A DNA stretch of 64,000 nt from Dyadobacter luteus (GCF_003383615.1 NZ_QNUL01000001.1:1-64000); one strand, 5' to 3'; positions 8,931-19,100 are shown, numbered from the stretch's first letter. Translations and numbers: made by a program. Notes: a model not told the origin generated them from the letters alone.

Positions 8931-9722
8931 ATGAAAAAGCTAGAAAATAAAGTAATCGTAACTACAGGTGCTGCTATGGGACTCGGGTATGCAACCGCTC
9001 TTGAAGCCGCAAAAAATGGTGCTCAATTATCACTTATAGATTATAACGCTGAATCGCTCGAAAAGGCAAAGGCAACCATTGTGACCCAGTATCCGGAAGT
9101 AAAAGTTCTGACCACTGTGGCGGACGTTTCGGATGAAGCAGCAGTAAAAAATTATGTCGATAGCACAGTTTCCACCTTTGGTAGGATAGATGGTTTTTAC
9201 AACAATGCCGGTATAGAAGGCCGACAGGCTTCTATGGTAGATTATGACCTGGATGTTTTCAAAAAAGTGGTTGACATTAATCTGATGGGTGTTTATTATG
9301 GTTTGAAGTACGTTATTCCTGTCATGCAAAAACAGGAATACGGAAGAATTGTTAATGTGGCTTCGGTGGGAGGAATTCGTGGAGTGATGAACCAGACTCC
9401 TTACGTGGCAACCAAACATGCCGTTTCCGGTATTACCAAAAATGCAGCTTTGGAATATGGAAGATACGGAATCCTTACGAATGCAATTGCCCCGGGTGCA
9501 ATTCTGACACCTATGGTTGCAGAGGCGTTCAAACAGGTAAATCCTGCTGACCCGAAACAGGCTGAAGATCATTACGCACAGTCTAATCCGACAAAACGCC
9601 TGGGTCTTCCGGAAGAAGTTGGGAAATTAGTTGTATTTCTGCTCAGCGAAGACTGTAGCTATGTTAGCGGTCAGATCATTGCCATTGACGGCGGTCAATC
9701 CAACTCTTATGGTAATGTTTAG
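8931..9722 (+). CDS. Short-chain dehydrogenase/reductase (SDR)
   Basis: A 263-residue classical SDR, an NAD(P)-dependent oxidoreductase of the cytoplasm. Cofactor motif TTGAAMGLG at 11-19, NNAG at 91-94, and the catalytic set N117, S145, Y158 and K162 (YVATK) are all present. D38 after the second strand would favour NAD over NADP. Length is normal. It follows an AraC regulator on the same strand, which suggests induction by the substrate or product. The substrate (alcohol, sugar or hydroxy acid) is not known. Confidence 0.88.
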   Translation: MKKLENKVIVTTGAAMGLGYATALEAAKNGAQLSLIDYNAESLEKAKATIVTQYPEVKVLTTVADVSDEAAVKNYVDSTVSTFGRIDGFYNNAGIEGRQASMVDYDLDVFKKVVDINLMGVYYGLKYVIPVMQKQEYGRIVNVASVGGIRGVMNQTPYVATKHAVSGITKNAALEYGRYGILTNAIAPGAILTPMVAEAFKQVNPADPKQAEDHYAQSNPTKRLGLPEEVGKLVVFLLSEDCSYVSGQIIAIDGGQSNSYGNV

Positions 9723-9739
9723 AATACCATAATTTTATA

Positions 9740-9775
9740 AACAGGCTTCTCTCGTTCAACTGGAAGAAGCCTGTT
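9740..9775. terminator. Hairpin between convergent genes
   Basis: An 11-bp stem (9740-9750 with 9765-9775) sits between the SDR and the minus-strand VOC gene. T-runs are poor on both sides, so the terminator call is tentative. Confidence 0.4.
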
Positions 9776-9853
9776 GCGATAATTATTAATGATCTCTCGA
9801 ATTAGCTAATAATAATCCGATGACTTTGACAGTATAATCTTCCTTCTGGATTT

Positions 9854-10240
9854 TCACAAAGGACAGCCTATTTCCCAAATATGTCCGTAAGGATCCCGCA
9901 GCTTCCCGATCTTCCAGGATTCCTCCAGAGTTACCGGACAAATCTGAATCGCTCCCGAATTCACAGCTTTATCGAAAATCGTCTCAGGATCCGGAGTGGT
10001 TAAAATCATACGTACAGGTGAACCTCCGATTGTTGCCGGACTATAATTGCCGTACTCCGCTTCCTCATCTCCAACCCAAAACACCGAGTTTCCTATACTC
10101 ACCTTCGCCATAGTTTTACCATCGTTGGTATACTTAAAAAGCTCAGTAGCTCCCATAGCTTTTACATAAAAGTCCACTGCAGCCAAAGCATCATGTACGA
10201 CAAGGAACGGTACAATTTGTAATTGCGAATCAGCACTCAT
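9854..10240 (-). CDS. VOC family (glyoxalase/bleomycin-resistance fold) protein
   Basis: A 128-residue single VOC module of the PhnB-like subgroup. It begins with a strand and the PFLVVHDALAAVDFYVKAMGA helix-strand pattern and ends with RDPYGHIWEI, whose His and Glu are usual metal-side positions in the fold. Members bind small molecules or metals, or act as lyases, dioxygenases or antibiotic-sequestering proteins. None of these can be chosen from sequence. It stands alone in a long noncoding surrounding. Confidence 0.8.
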   Translation of the reverse strand: MSADSQLQIVPFLVVHDALAAVDFYVKAMGATELFKYTNDGKTMAKVSIGNSVFWVGDEEAEYGNYSPATIGGSPVRMILTTPDPETIFDKAVNSGAIQICPVTLEESWKIGKLRDPYGHIWEIGCPL

Positions 10241-10736
10241 AGTTTTTATTTTATTGTAGGTTGGTCAATTCGAACTTTCCGAAGGTGCCCGATGTAAGCT
10301 GCTAAAATGCGACAGGAACCTCTCCAAAATTAAAGAATAAAGACTTAGAAAAATAATATGACTACACGGCCATGATCGTATGGACAGGAAGATGCACTTC
10401 AAAATTGACTCTGCGTTGTGCGCAAGAATTAACAAAGAAATTAAGGGAGGAACAAAATAGGTTTGGTTCATCGTTTCCGGCCTGACCTCATTTCAAAATT
10501 GTCAAAATTTAAAAGTCCAAGCAGCCTATTAAATGCTCAGATGAAGCCGATACAGAGACCAGTATTCACAATAGCGATTTTAGCTCTGAGGCCGTTTGAA
10601 TATACTAGCCTTAGCTGATAAAGACTCTTAAATCGGGAAAATCTTCAATAGATCATGGCAAAACATCCCCATCAAAGTGTGTTTGAGACCGTACCACGCC
10701 AGTAGCCGCTATTTCTGATTTCATGGCTCTATAGTT
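10241..10736. other. Intergenic region, nothing identified
   Basis: About 496 bases between the VOC gene and trehalase. Stop codons are frequent in all frames, and I see no RNA gene, repeat or clear promoter. Confidence 0.5.
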
Positions 10737-12416
10737 GTGAAATGCCTAAAAATGTGCCTGGAACGCCGCAGCTGGTACCATTATTTCAGCCTTCTGACTG
10801 GTATGCTAAATTATGTTTCACGTCGGCCTGCCGACCTAAATTTACCAGACTTGACAGAAGATATCAACACCTTAGAAAACCATGAACTTGTGAATGCGTC
10901 CCCGGATCAGATCTTCGGGGACCTGTTTGAAGCTATTCAGTGCAGTCATATTTTCGACGACTCCAAGACATTTGCCGATGCAATCCCGCTTAACGATCCT
11001 GAGCAGATTTGCGCACAGTATCAACGCGAAAAAGGCCAGACCGGATTCGAAATAGCTAAGTTCGTAATGCAGCACTTCCGCATCCCGGAGCACATAGCAT
11101 CAACATTTGAAGCCAATAGGAAAGAATCTGTCTCTAAACACATAGACAGGTTATGGCCTGTTTTAACCAGACAACCTGATCAACAGGAGAGGGGCGGTTC
11201 TTTAATACCATTACCAAACCCGTATGTAGTACCGGGAGGGCGTTTTCGGGAAATCTACTATTGGGATACCTATTTTACAATGCTTGGTCTGAAGGAATCA
11301 GGCAAAACGGATCTGATGGGAAGTATGATAGAGAACTTTGCTTATCTGATAGAGCAGTTCGGCTTTATCCCAACAGCCAACCGTACGTATTATCTGAGCC
11401 GTTCGCAGCCTCCCTTCTTCTCGCTGATGGTAAAGCTTTATGCAGACTCCGAAGGAGCGGACGTGCTTTCACGGTACCTTCCGCATTTGCAACAGGAATA
11501 CGACTATTGGATGCAAACCCCGGAGGTGGACGAACCCTTCACAGCCTACCGGCGGTTGGTGAAACTGCCGGATGGTGCTTTGCTTAACCGCTACTGGGAT
11601 GATATGGACACGCCAAGGCCCGAGTCCTACATTGAAGATATAGAGCTGGGGGAAATAGCGCATCAGCAGTTCGCAACGCCGCCCCGGGATACATACCGGC
11701 ATATCAGGGCAGCAGCAGAATCGGGCTGGGATTTCAGTAGCCGCTGGTTTGCAGATAAAAACGACTTTTCTACGATCCACACAACTGATATTTTACCCGT
11801 GGATCTGAATTGTCTGATGTATTTTCTCGAAAAGACCCTGGCAGATGCCTACCTGCATACAGGCGATAAAAAGATGCATTTGAGATATGAACAAAAGGCA
11901 GCCCGGCGTGCGCTGGCAATTGAGACCTACTTCTGGGACGAGCAGAAACATTTTTATATGGATTATGATTTCAAAACCCGTAGTGTCACCAGCCATATAA
12001 CTCTTGCCGGCGCATTTCCCTTGTTCTTTAAACTTGCATCCAATCATCAGGCCAGGTTTGTGAAAGGATACATACGGTTGAATTTTATGAAGTCTGGTGG
12101 TCTTCTGACCACAAACGTAGGCTCTGGACAGCAATGGGACTCGCCCAATGGCTGGGCTCCTTTGCAGTGGATCGCCTACAAAGGGTTACGTAATTATAAC
12201 TTTCACCAGGCGGCGGATCAGATATCAGACGAATGGCTGGGTCTGATTGAGAAAGAATTTAAACATTCGGGTAAGATGCTTGAAAAATACAATGTCTCAG
12301 ATACCAACCTGATCGCCGGGGGAGGTGAGTACGAAGTGCAGGAAGGGTTTGGATGGACCAACGGCGTATACCTGAGAATGAAAAATAAAAAGTACATGAA
12401 GGAGATACAGGCCTGA
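10737..12416 (+). CDS. treA: Alpha,alpha-trehalase (GH37)
   Basis: Hydrolyses trehalose to two glucose molecules. Both GH37 signatures are present: PGGRFREIYYWDTYF at residues 166-180 and QWDSPNGWAPLQ at 466-477. D332 (in ESGWDFSSRW) and E531 (in GGGEYEVQEGFGW) match the catalytic acid and base of E. coli TreA. The N-terminus has no signal peptide, so it is probably a cytoplasmic (TreF-like) enzyme. The longest frame opens with GTG; internal ATGs at 10752 or 10803 are plausible starts, since family homology begins near residue 53. A strong terminator follows. Together with OtsAB at 55812 it would close a trehalose cycle. Confidence 0.93.
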   Translation: MKCLKMCLERRSWYHYFSLLTGMLNYVSRRPADLNLPDLTEDINTLENHELVNASPDQIFGDLFEAIQCSHIFDDSKTFADAIPLNDPEQICAQYQREKGQTGFEIAKFVMQHFRIPEHIASTFEANRKESVSKHIDRLWPVLTRQPDQQERGGSLIPLPNPYVVPGGRFREIYYWDTYFTMLGLKESGKTDLMGSMIENFAYLIEQFGFIPTANRTYYLSRSQPPFFSLMVKLYADSEGADVLSRYLPHLQQEYDYWMQTPEVDEPFTAYRRLVKLPDGALLNRYWDDMDTPRPESYIEDIELGEIAHQQFATPPRDTYRHIRAAAESGWDFSSRWFADKNDFSTIHTTDILPVDLNCLMYFLEKTLADAYLHTGDKKMHLRYEQKAARRALAIETYFWDEQKHFYMDYDFKTRSVTSHITLAGAFPLFFKLASNHQARFVKGYIRLNFMKSGGLLTTNVGSGQQWDSPNGWAPLQWIAYKGLRNYNFHQAADQISDEWLGLIEKEFKHSGKMLEKYNVSDTNLIAGGGEYEVQEGFGWTNGVYLRMKNKKYMKEIQA

Positions 12417-12440
12417 TAGATTTTTCAAAGGTTCTTAATC

Positions 12441-12478
12441 AAAAAGCGCAGTAACAATATGATGTTGCTGCGCTTTTT
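12441..12478 (+). terminator. Intrinsic terminator after trehalase
   Basis: A 16-bp stem with one mismatch (12441-12456 with about 12463-12478) is flanked by A on the left and T on the right. It serves trehalase and perhaps also the convergent SDR gene. Confidence 0.8.
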
Positions 12479-12567
12479 GATGGGCTGCATAAGCTGATCG
12501 TTGCGCCTTTATTGCATATCAGCCCGTATCAGCCCGTGGCGTGCAGGTTTGCATCGGGACAGGCAAC

Positions 12568-13353
12568 TTAAAGTGTTTCGCCTCCCGGTGTGGGGCTGGT
12601 TGCGGTCCAGCCACCGTCGATTACCAAAGTTTGGCCTGTAATGTGTTTGGCCGGCGATGAGAGCAGAAAGAGTGTTGCTGCAGCAATGTCCTCTGGTGTC
12701 GCTACCTGCCCCAGAGGTGTGACATCAGACCACGCATTTTCATATTCCTGATCACCCATCGTACGCTGGGTCATCGTCGCACCCGGGGCAACACAGTTAA
12801 TCCTGATATTGTAGGGTGAAAGCTCTATGACAAGGTTTTTCGCTAGCATTACGATAGCTGATTTGGTCATTGCATATGCACTTAAATGGCGGTTGGCCTG
12901 TTTGGCATTCACCGATGACATCAGTACTATACTGCCGCCTGTGCCCCGGTCACGCATCCGGTTGGCAACGGCCTGGGCGAACATGTAAGTGCCTTTGATA
13001 TTTACCTGCATCATGCGGTTTAAATCCTGTTCTTTAAATTCAAGAAATGGTCCTGATACAGTCATCCCCGTATTGGCTATGCCAAAATCGATTCTTCCAA
13101 AATGGTCGGTGGCATTGTTTACAATTCTTTCAATCGTTTCTGTTTCTGAAGAATCTCCTGGTACAGCTATGCAGCGCCCGGCGCCAAGTTTGTTAAGCTC
13201 CTCTGCGGCTTTTTGGGTGGAATCTTGCTCCAGACTATTCAGGACGACATGACTGCCATTGATAACCAATTGTCTGGCAATCTCGAATCCTATTCCTTCG
13301 CTGGCACCTGTAATAACTGCTACTTGCTGATCAAAAAGAGTGTTATTATGCAT
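12568..13353 (-). CDS. Short-chain dehydrogenase/reductase (glucose 1-dehydrogenase-like)
   Basis: A 261-residue classical SDR. TGASEGIG at 15-22 binds the cofactor dinucleotide; N118, S146/S147, Y160 and K164 form the active site. The usual NNAG is replaced by ANTG at 93-96, a modest deviation. It lies 87 nt downstream of the GH63 gene on the same strand, so the two are probably co-transcribed and it may oxidise a sugar released by that glycosidase. This link is inference from position only. Confidence 0.87.
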   Translation of the reverse strand: MHNNTLFDQQVAVITGASEGIGFEIARQLVINGSHVVLNSLEQDSTQKAAEELNKLGAGRCIAVPGDSSETETIERIVNNATDHFGRIDFGIANTGMTVSGPFLEFKEQDLNRMMQVNIKGTYMFAQAVANRMRDRGTGGSIVLMSSVNAKQANRHLSAYAMTKSAIVMLAKNLVIELSPYNIRINCVAPGATMTQRTMGDQEYENAWSDVTPLGQVATPEDIAAATLFLLSSPAKHITGQTLVIDGGWTATSPTPGGETL

Positions 13354-13440
13354 ATTATCAGATTTGATTATGTTAGATGTAAACCTTGTTTTAAACGTCC
13401 GTTTATCATTTAACGAACTTGTTTTTAAGAAGTTACTTTC

Positions 13441-16059
13441 TTAGAGACGGGTAATTAGTGCCGTCCATCCGGTCTGATGACTCGCCCCAAGGCCTCTTGA
13501 GTGATCGCCGTCAAAGTGTTCATAGAATAAAATCAGGTCTTTGAAATGAGGATCTGTGGCGTATATTTTATCCTCTCCATGACAAGGGCGTTCGCCATTT
13601 TGATCCGGGCGGAAAGCGTGCCAGAGTCTGTCGGAAAGAAAGGCTGCCGCGTCGGTAAGATTCCCGGTTTTGCCACTCCCAACGGGAAGTTCTATCTTCA
13701 CCTGGTCCTGATAATAATTGCCGAATTCTTTCAGTGCCCTGACTATAAAGAAATTAAATGGGTACCAGACCGGGCCCCTCCAGTTTGAATTTCCGCCAAA
13801 CATGTCATTGTCAGATTCTGCTGGAGTATACTGAATACTGTTTACTGTGCCGGCAATCTCCATGGAAAACGGGTCAGTATAAACTTTGGATAGTGAACGG
13901 ATACCTCCTGGCGCAAGCAGTTCATCCTCGGAAAAAAGAAATTTGCCAAGCCGCTGTAGTTGCTCTGCTGACAGCAGGGCGAACAATATGGATTCTTTGT
14001 GCTGATCTTCGTCAATTACGCAGTAACACGCGTTCTCCGATTTCTCTTTATGCAGATAGTATTGGATTTTCTCGTAGAAGGTTGGCAAAGCGCGCGCTGT
14101 CGCAGTGTCAATATTCATTACAGCAAATAGATTGGCGAGGCCTACCAATGAGCGGATAGGGATGGGTATCATCTCACCTTCGGGTGTATGCAGGACATCG
14201 TAAGCAAAACCATTATTGCTTTCCGGATCGTTGTCATCAATCCATAGCCTGGCAATGTCTTGCAGCCCTGCGCTGATGCGGATGTATTGATCCAGATAGT
14301 AACAGCTGAGCGGCTGAAAAGTTTCAGGGTCATTTTGAGCCAACTCTACCGCGATACGCATCATTGATAGAGAATAGGCCGCGACCCATGCCGTTGCATC
14401 AGCCTGGTCTAATGTACCTCCCCCTGGTATAGCATGGCTGCGGTCGAATAAACTAATGTTATCCAAGCCTAGGAATCCTCCCTGAAAAAGGCCGTCCTGC
14501 TTGCCGTTGGCTTGGCTTAGCCACCACTCAAAATTAGCCTGCAGCCTTTCAAACATTACGGAAAGAAATTTGTAGTCTCTCTTGCCGGTAAATTCCAGTT
14601 CCTGTTGGTAAAAGACCCATGCAATCGCTGCCCTAAGCGGTGGATTGTTATCTGAGAAGTTCCATTCGTACGCAGGCAACCTGCCATCAGACGCCTGATA
14701 GCGCGGGTCAGTATGCAAGTATAGCTGTTGCTTTGCAAATTCGAGATCAATGCTTTCGACAGCAATAGACTGGAATGCCTGGTCCCAGGCAGCAAACCAA
14801 GGATACTCCCATTTATCAGGCATGATCATAATGTGCTTTGCGTTCAGATGCTGCCAATCGGAGTTACGGCCTTGCCAGCGCTCATTGGGCGGAACCTGCC
14901 CGCCCGGATCTCCTGTAAGCCACCGGTGCACATCATAATGATAATATTGTTTCGACCACATCAGACCGGCCCAGGCCTGTCTTTTGATCAGCGCGTCATC
15001 AGGCGTGTCAGCTTCGGTCAGCTGCCCATAGAAAATATCAGCCTCCTGTTTTCGTTGAATGAAAATACTGTCGAATTCATCGTCTTGTACGACTTCCCCG
15101 TTGCTGCTGAGCCGTAACCGGATTTGTGTAGACTCTCCGCCCTGCAGATTCAGCTTGTAGACAGGTGCGCACTTAGTACCTTCAAGATGCTGGTCAAATG
15201 GCGCATATTGGCCACTGATGACCGCATCGTGAAATGCATCTTTTACAAAGACAGATTCATTCGGCTGGCCGAACACCCGCTCAGAATTTGTTTCGTTGTC
15301 TGTCATCAGCACCGCGTCCGGAGTCTGAAAGCTTAGCGTATAAGAGCCCAGATTTTCATCCGTTATCTCAACTCTATTGCCAGCGAGTCTTTTGATGGCG
15401 GGTTTACTCGTTTCGGGGTAAAACCTCCAACGGTTTCTGAACCATAGAGTCGGCAGTACATGAAGTGTCGCGGGATGATCTGCCCTGTTATGGATCGTAA
15501 GCTTAATTAATATGTCATCGACATTTTTTTTGGCATAGCTGATATTGACATCGAAATATTCTTTATTATTAAAAATACCAGTATCCAATAGCTCGAATTC
15601 GCGGTCTGCTGCACCGCGGTTGGCATTCTGTTCCCTCAGATACGCATATGGGAACTCGTTCTGGGGATATTTATACAGCATTTCCATGCTGCTGTGCGTT
15701 GGAGTGTTGTCCAGATAATAGTATAACTCCTTGACATCTTCTCCATGGTTACCTTCCGGATTTGTAAGACCAAACAACCGCTCTTTCAGGATAGGATCTT
15801 TGCCGTTCCATAGTGCAACGGCGAAACATAGTGTCTGGGTCTGATCTGAAATGCCTCCCAAGCCATCTTCTCCCCATCTGTAAGTGCGCATGCGGGCATG
15901 TTCATGCGGGAATGATTGCCACGCGTCACCGTTTTTGCTGTAATCTTCCCTGACGGTGCCCCACTGTCTTTCGCTAAGGTAAGGACCCCATTTGTACCAA
16001 TTTTCCTGGTTGCTCCATTGACGGGAAAGTCTGTGTTTTTCTACGTTTTCGTTTGTCAT
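13441..16059 (-). CDS. GH63-type (MGH1-like) glucosidase
   Basis: An 872-residue protein of the bacterial mannosyl-oligosaccharide-glucosidase-like clan. An N-terminal beta-sandwich (about 1-330) precedes an (alpha/alpha)6 barrel. The segment EYPWFAAWDQAF carries D426, the position of the general acid in the family, and GASHQTGWTAL at the C-terminus is the usual closing motif. There is no signal peptide, so it acts in the cytoplasm on an internal alpha-glucoside. Related bacterial enzymes hydrolyse glucosyl- or mannosyl-glycerate and similar compatible solutes, but the substrate here is unproven. It appears to lead a two-gene operon with the SDR at 12568. Confidence 0.85.
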   Translation of the reverse strand: MTNENVEKHRLSRQWSNQENWYKWGPYLSERQWGTVREDYSKNGDAWQSFPHEHARMRTYRWGEDGLGGISDQTQTLCFAVALWNGKDPILKERLFGLTNPEGNHGEDVKELYYYLDNTPTHSSMEMLYKYPQNEFPYAYLREQNANRGAADREFELLDTGIFNNKEYFDVNISYAKKNVDDILIKLTIHNRADHPATLHVLPTLWFRNRWRFYPETSKPAIKRLAGNRVEITDENLGSYTLSFQTPDAVLMTDNETNSERVFGQPNESVFVKDAFHDAVISGQYAPFDQHLEGTKCAPVYKLNLQGGESTQIRLRLSSNGEVVQDDEFDSIFIQRKQEADIFYGQLTEADTPDDALIKRQAWAGLMWSKQYYHYDVHRWLTGDPGGQVPPNERWQGRNSDWQHLNAKHIMIMPDKWEYPWFAAWDQAFQSIAVESIDLEFAKQQLYLHTDPRYQASDGRLPAYEWNFSDNNPPLRAAIAWVFYQQELEFTGKRDYKFLSVMFERLQANFEWWLSQANGKQDGLFQGGFLGLDNISLFDRSHAIPGGGTLDQADATAWVAAYSLSMMRIAVELAQNDPETFQPLSCYYLDQYIRISAGLQDIARLWIDDNDPESNNGFAYDVLHTPEGEMIPIPIRSLVGLANLFAVMNIDTATARALPTFYEKIQYYLHKEKSENACYCVIDEDQHKESILFALLSAEQLQRLGKFLFSEDELLAPGGIRSLSKVYTDPFSMEIAGTVNSIQYTPAESDNDMFGGNSNWRGPVWYPFNFFIVRALKEFGNYYQDQVKIELPVGSGKTGNLTDAAAFLSDRLWHAFRPDQNGERPCHGEDKIYATDPHFKDLILFYEHFDGDHSRGLGASHQTGWTALITRL

Positions 16060-16249
16060 CTATAAGAGATTAAATAAACCTTGAATGGTTTACGTGTCTG
16101 AAACATAGTAGGAATGCCACAAAAAATCTTTGCCAGAATTTACAAGTACTTCACCTCATAGGCAGATTAGAACCACTCTTGCAATAATTTGTCAGTGGGG
16201 CCTGTTTTTTCATCCGGATCTGGTGCGTGGTACGGCATTAGGCTGAAAA

Positions 16250-16429
16250 ATGAAAGACTATACCTTCTTTTCGTACGAAACAGCCGAGGCCTTGCACTTG
16301 TCTGAGAAGGAAAAGCAGGTGCTTTACGACTGTATTCAAAAGATTCGTCTGGGCAGTGATAAGAATATTATTGAGATCGCATATGAACTGGGTTTCGGAT
16401 ACCCTCAGTATTTCAGTAAGCTTTTTAAA
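16250..16429 (+). pseudogene. AraC-family regulator remnant with internal deletion
   Basis: Residues 1-31 match the middle of a Bacteroidota AraC-family protein (the FFSYETAEALHLSEKEKQ stretch before the DNA-binding domain). Residues 33-60 match its second helix-turn-helix (IIEIAYELGFGYPQYFSKLFK). The roughly 70-80 residues that should separate them, including the first helix-turn-helix, are missing. After residue 60 the sequence loses all similarity and runs antisense into the receiver gene at 16438, ending at 16516. It is thus a fusion of two pieces of one gene and cannot bind DNA normally. Confidence 0.6.
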
Positions 16430-16437
16430 ACATGGCT

Positions 16438-16839
16438 TTATCCTACCTGCCGGATTAAACGGAATAGCTCATCCTTCTTTAACGGCTTAGTGAGGTATCC
16501 ATTCAGGAATGGGTAATTTTTAACTTGCTGTGTATCTGTTATACTGTCTGAAGAGCTCAGAATGTAAACCGGGATGTTATTTACAAACTCAAATTTATCC
16601 CTTGATAAGGCATCCAAAAGCTCCCAACCAGTCATCACGGGCATGTTGATGTCTAAAAATAATACATCAGGAAGCAGTTCGGGGCTATATTTGTTTTCCC
16701 GGAAATAATCCAGTGCTTGCAATCCGTCTTCAAAGGTCTGGAAGTCAATCTCGCCAAAAGGAAAGCTGGCTAACATTTTTCTTACTATGTAAGTGAATAT
16801 CTCGCTGTCTTCGACAAGCGTAACTCTGATATTTTTCAT
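16438..16839 (-). CDS. Single-domain response regulator (receiver only)
   Basis: A 133-residue CheY-like receiver. Acidic pair E10/D11, phospho-acceptor D63 in FLDINMPVM, S95 and K118 are all in place, so it should be phosphorylated. No output domain is attached. Its start overlaps the end of the PAS histidine kinase gene by 4 nt (ATGA), meaning tight translational coupling and a likely kinase-receiver pair. It probably relays phosphate to another protein or acts by protein contact. Confidence 0.9.
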   Translation of the reverse strand: MKNIRVTLVEDSEIFTYIVRKMLASFPFGEIDFQTFEDGLQALDYFRENKYSPELLPDVLFLDINMPVMTGWELLDALSRDKFEFVNNIPVYILSSSDSITDTQQVKNYPFLNGYLTKPLKKDELFRLIRQVG

Positions 16840-19100
16840 GCCTGGGGCTTGTGTAATTTGTTTTTCTCGAATACAATAGTAAAAACTGTACCTTCTCCTA
16901 ACTGGCTTTCTACTACAATGTTTCCGCCAAATTTTTCAATTTGATATCTTGTAAGAAACAGCCCCACGCCTGGCCGGTCGTTCTGTTTGAAAGTTGTTTT
17001 AAATTTGAATAAATGCAGGCCTTCTTTCGTCATGTCTATGCCTTTTCCATTGTCGCGGAAAATCAATTTTATATAACTACCGCATTCATATGCCTGTAGA
17101 TGAATCTGGCAATCTACCTGTGGCCTTATGTATTTAAGTGAGTTACTTACAAGGTTATAAAAAATGCTTTGAAGGTAAGTCTTCACATACTGTATTCCGG
17201 TAAGCTGAAAGTCGGTTGAAATCTTTACCTTATCAAAGTCATAGCCCTTGTTAGAGAGGCTCCCGATGATGTCTTGCAGGATATCTTTAAAATAACACAG
17301 CTCAAATTCAAGAACTGTTGCCTTTCTTACGTCCAAAACTTGGGTAAGGTCTTGCAATATCTGTAGTAGATGGTCACTACTTTGAGATAAATATTGTAAA
17401 TACTGTTCTTTTTCCTCAGTGTCTTCACAGTTTTCCATCTGCTGTAGGAGCATTGCAATGTTACTTGCCGGGCCTTTCAGATTATGCGCCACGATCTGAT
17501 CGAATTCCTCAAGCTGGCGCAGGTTGTTTTCAAGGCGATTGTTGGCCAAGTCAAGTTCGGACGTCTGATGCTCTAAAATCTCCAGCTGGCGTTTGATCTG
17601 AGAGATGTCTTCTATTTGTGAAACGAAAAAGGCAGGTTGTTTATCGGCATTCTGAACCATTGACACAGTCAGCGAACACCAGATAAAGTGTCCCTGCTTG
17701 TGCAAATACCTTTTTTCCATATTATAGCTATCAATATTCCCTTTCACTAACTCGGCAAGGTAGGTCAGATCTGTAGAAATATCGTCAGGGTGGGTAATTT
17801 GCTGAAATGTTAGATTCTCCAGGATTTCTGATGGGTATCCAAGTATCTTGCAAAGTGTTTGGTTGACATTCATAAACCTGCCATGGATATCTACCAATGC
17901 TTTCCCAATCCCGGAATACTGGAAAGCCTGATTGAATTTTTCTTCACTAATTCTTACCTCTTCCAGTATATTCATCCATCCGGTCATGTCCGATCCAATG
18001 CAAAGGATACGGTCAGGCTTGCCATCAGACTCATAGCCGGTTACCACCGATTTAGCATGCAACCAGGTGTAGCTGCCGTCAGATCTCTGTATCCTGTAGT
18101 CCTGCGTATATAACTTATCATCTCCATTCAGGCATTTTGTCAGAACATAGTTGAACGTATCCAGATCATCCGGATGTATCCTGTTTTTAATTTGATCTAT
18201 TGTAATTTCAGTTGTATGCAGATCCAATTGTTTAGCCAGGGAGCCAGATATGGAAACCGAGTGTTTGGTCAAGTCCCAGTCACACAGCAACAAATCAGCA
18301 TTCTCAAGGACAAACTTCCACCGGATGTCCATTGCTTTGAGTTGCTCCTTTGCTCTTTTAGCCTCTGTAATGTCGGAAATGTTTACTAAAAGGTTTTCAT
18401 GTGACGCGCTGATAGGTCTTGTTTTCAGCTTGTACCAAGTTCCTTCATGAGACGTGAATGGAGCCTGATACTCCATTTCACAGGTTGTATTGGTCCTAAA
18501 AGACTTTTGAATTGTAGATCGGAACTGATCGGCGAGATCCTCTGGGAATAACCCGTATACAGATTTTTCAGTCATTTGCTCCAATGGGAAGAATAGTTTT
18601 TCAGGCAAATTGGTCCAGCCATTGAGTATTTTGCCACTCGGAGCTATTTCAAACAAAATATCATCCATTGCCGAAATTACTGAGTGCAAGTGCTTTTCTC
18701 TCGTCTGGCTGTTAAGCACACCCTGTACATGAGCAGTAACGTCTGTAATAGTAATCAGTACCTGAGGTATTTCTTCATTTTCTTTCAGCAGCAGGTCAGA
18801 GCTTACAGAAAGCCACCTTTCCGGATTCTGTCCAATCTTCAAGCCCATAGTCACGTCTTTAAAGTTGGCGCCTGTGACAAGAGTTTTTGCGTAGGGAAGC
18901 TCAGTTAGTTCATAAATCCCCCCATCTTTTGGATGATGGAATGCAACGAGTCCATCCATCTTTTTACCTATGACAGCAGCTGCTTTTAGGCCAAGTAGGC
19001 TGGTGGCGGCTGGATTTATGAAAACAACCTGACCTTCTTGATTCAGAAGCACCATACCGTTGGGGGAATGCTCAACTATTGCTTGATAAAAATATTCCAA
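16836..19100 (-). CDS. Multi-PAS sensor histidine kinase
   Basis: A 754-residue kinase without transmembrane segments, hence cytosolic. Four PAS/PAC units are readable, at about 1-125, 135-250, 258-375 and 385-505. A coiled coil (505-530) leads to the dimerisation helix with H539 in AHNLKGP, an unusual His-box that has N where most kinases have E or D. The ATP-binding domain has an N-box (NLVSNSLKYI, about 649), DNGKGID at 683-689 and GVGLFL at about 711. It is co-transcribed with the receiver protein downstream. The sensed signal (redox, ligand or light) is unknown; no cofactor-binding residues stand out. Confidence 0.92.
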   Translation of the reverse strand: MEYFYQAIVEHSPNGMVLLNQEGQVVFINPAATSLLGLKAAAVIGKKMDGLVAFHHPKDGGIYELTELPYAKTLVTGANFKDVTMGLKIGQNPERWLSVSSDLLLKENEEIPQVLITITDVTAHVQGVLNSQTREKHLHSVISAMDDILFEIAPSGKILNGWTNLPEKLFFPLEQMTEKSVYGLFPEDLADQFRSTIQKSFRTNTTCEMEYQAPFTSHEGTWYKLKTRPISASHENLLVNISDITEAKRAKEQLKAMDIRWKFVLENADLLLCDWDLTKHSVSISGSLAKQLDLHTTEITIDQIKNRIHPDDLDTFNYVLTKCLNGDDKLYTQDYRIQRSDGSYTWLHAKSVVTGYESDGKPDRILCIGSDMTGWMNILEEVRISEEKFNQAFQYSGIGKALVDIHGRFMNVNQTLCKILGYPSEILENLTFQQITHPDDISTDLTYLAELVKGNIDSYNMEKRYLHKQGHFIWCSLTVSMVQNADKQPAFFVSQIEDISQIKRQLEILEHQTSELDLANNRLENNLRQLEEFDQIVAHNLKGPASNIAMLLQQMENCEDTEEKEQYLQYLSQSSDHLLQILQDLTQVLDVRKATVLEFELCYFKDILQDIIGSLSNKGYDFDKVKISTDFQLTGIQYVKTYLQSIFYNLVSNSLKYIRPQVDCQIHLQAYECGSYIKLIFRDNGKGIDMTKEGLHLFKFKTTFKQNDRPGVGLFLTRYQIEKFGGNIVVESQLGEGTVFTIVFEKNKLHKPQA

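Noticed and set aside
9030..9572. 180-codon minus-strand frame within the SDR gene
   Set aside because: Antisense shadow; the plus strand has the full SDR active site.
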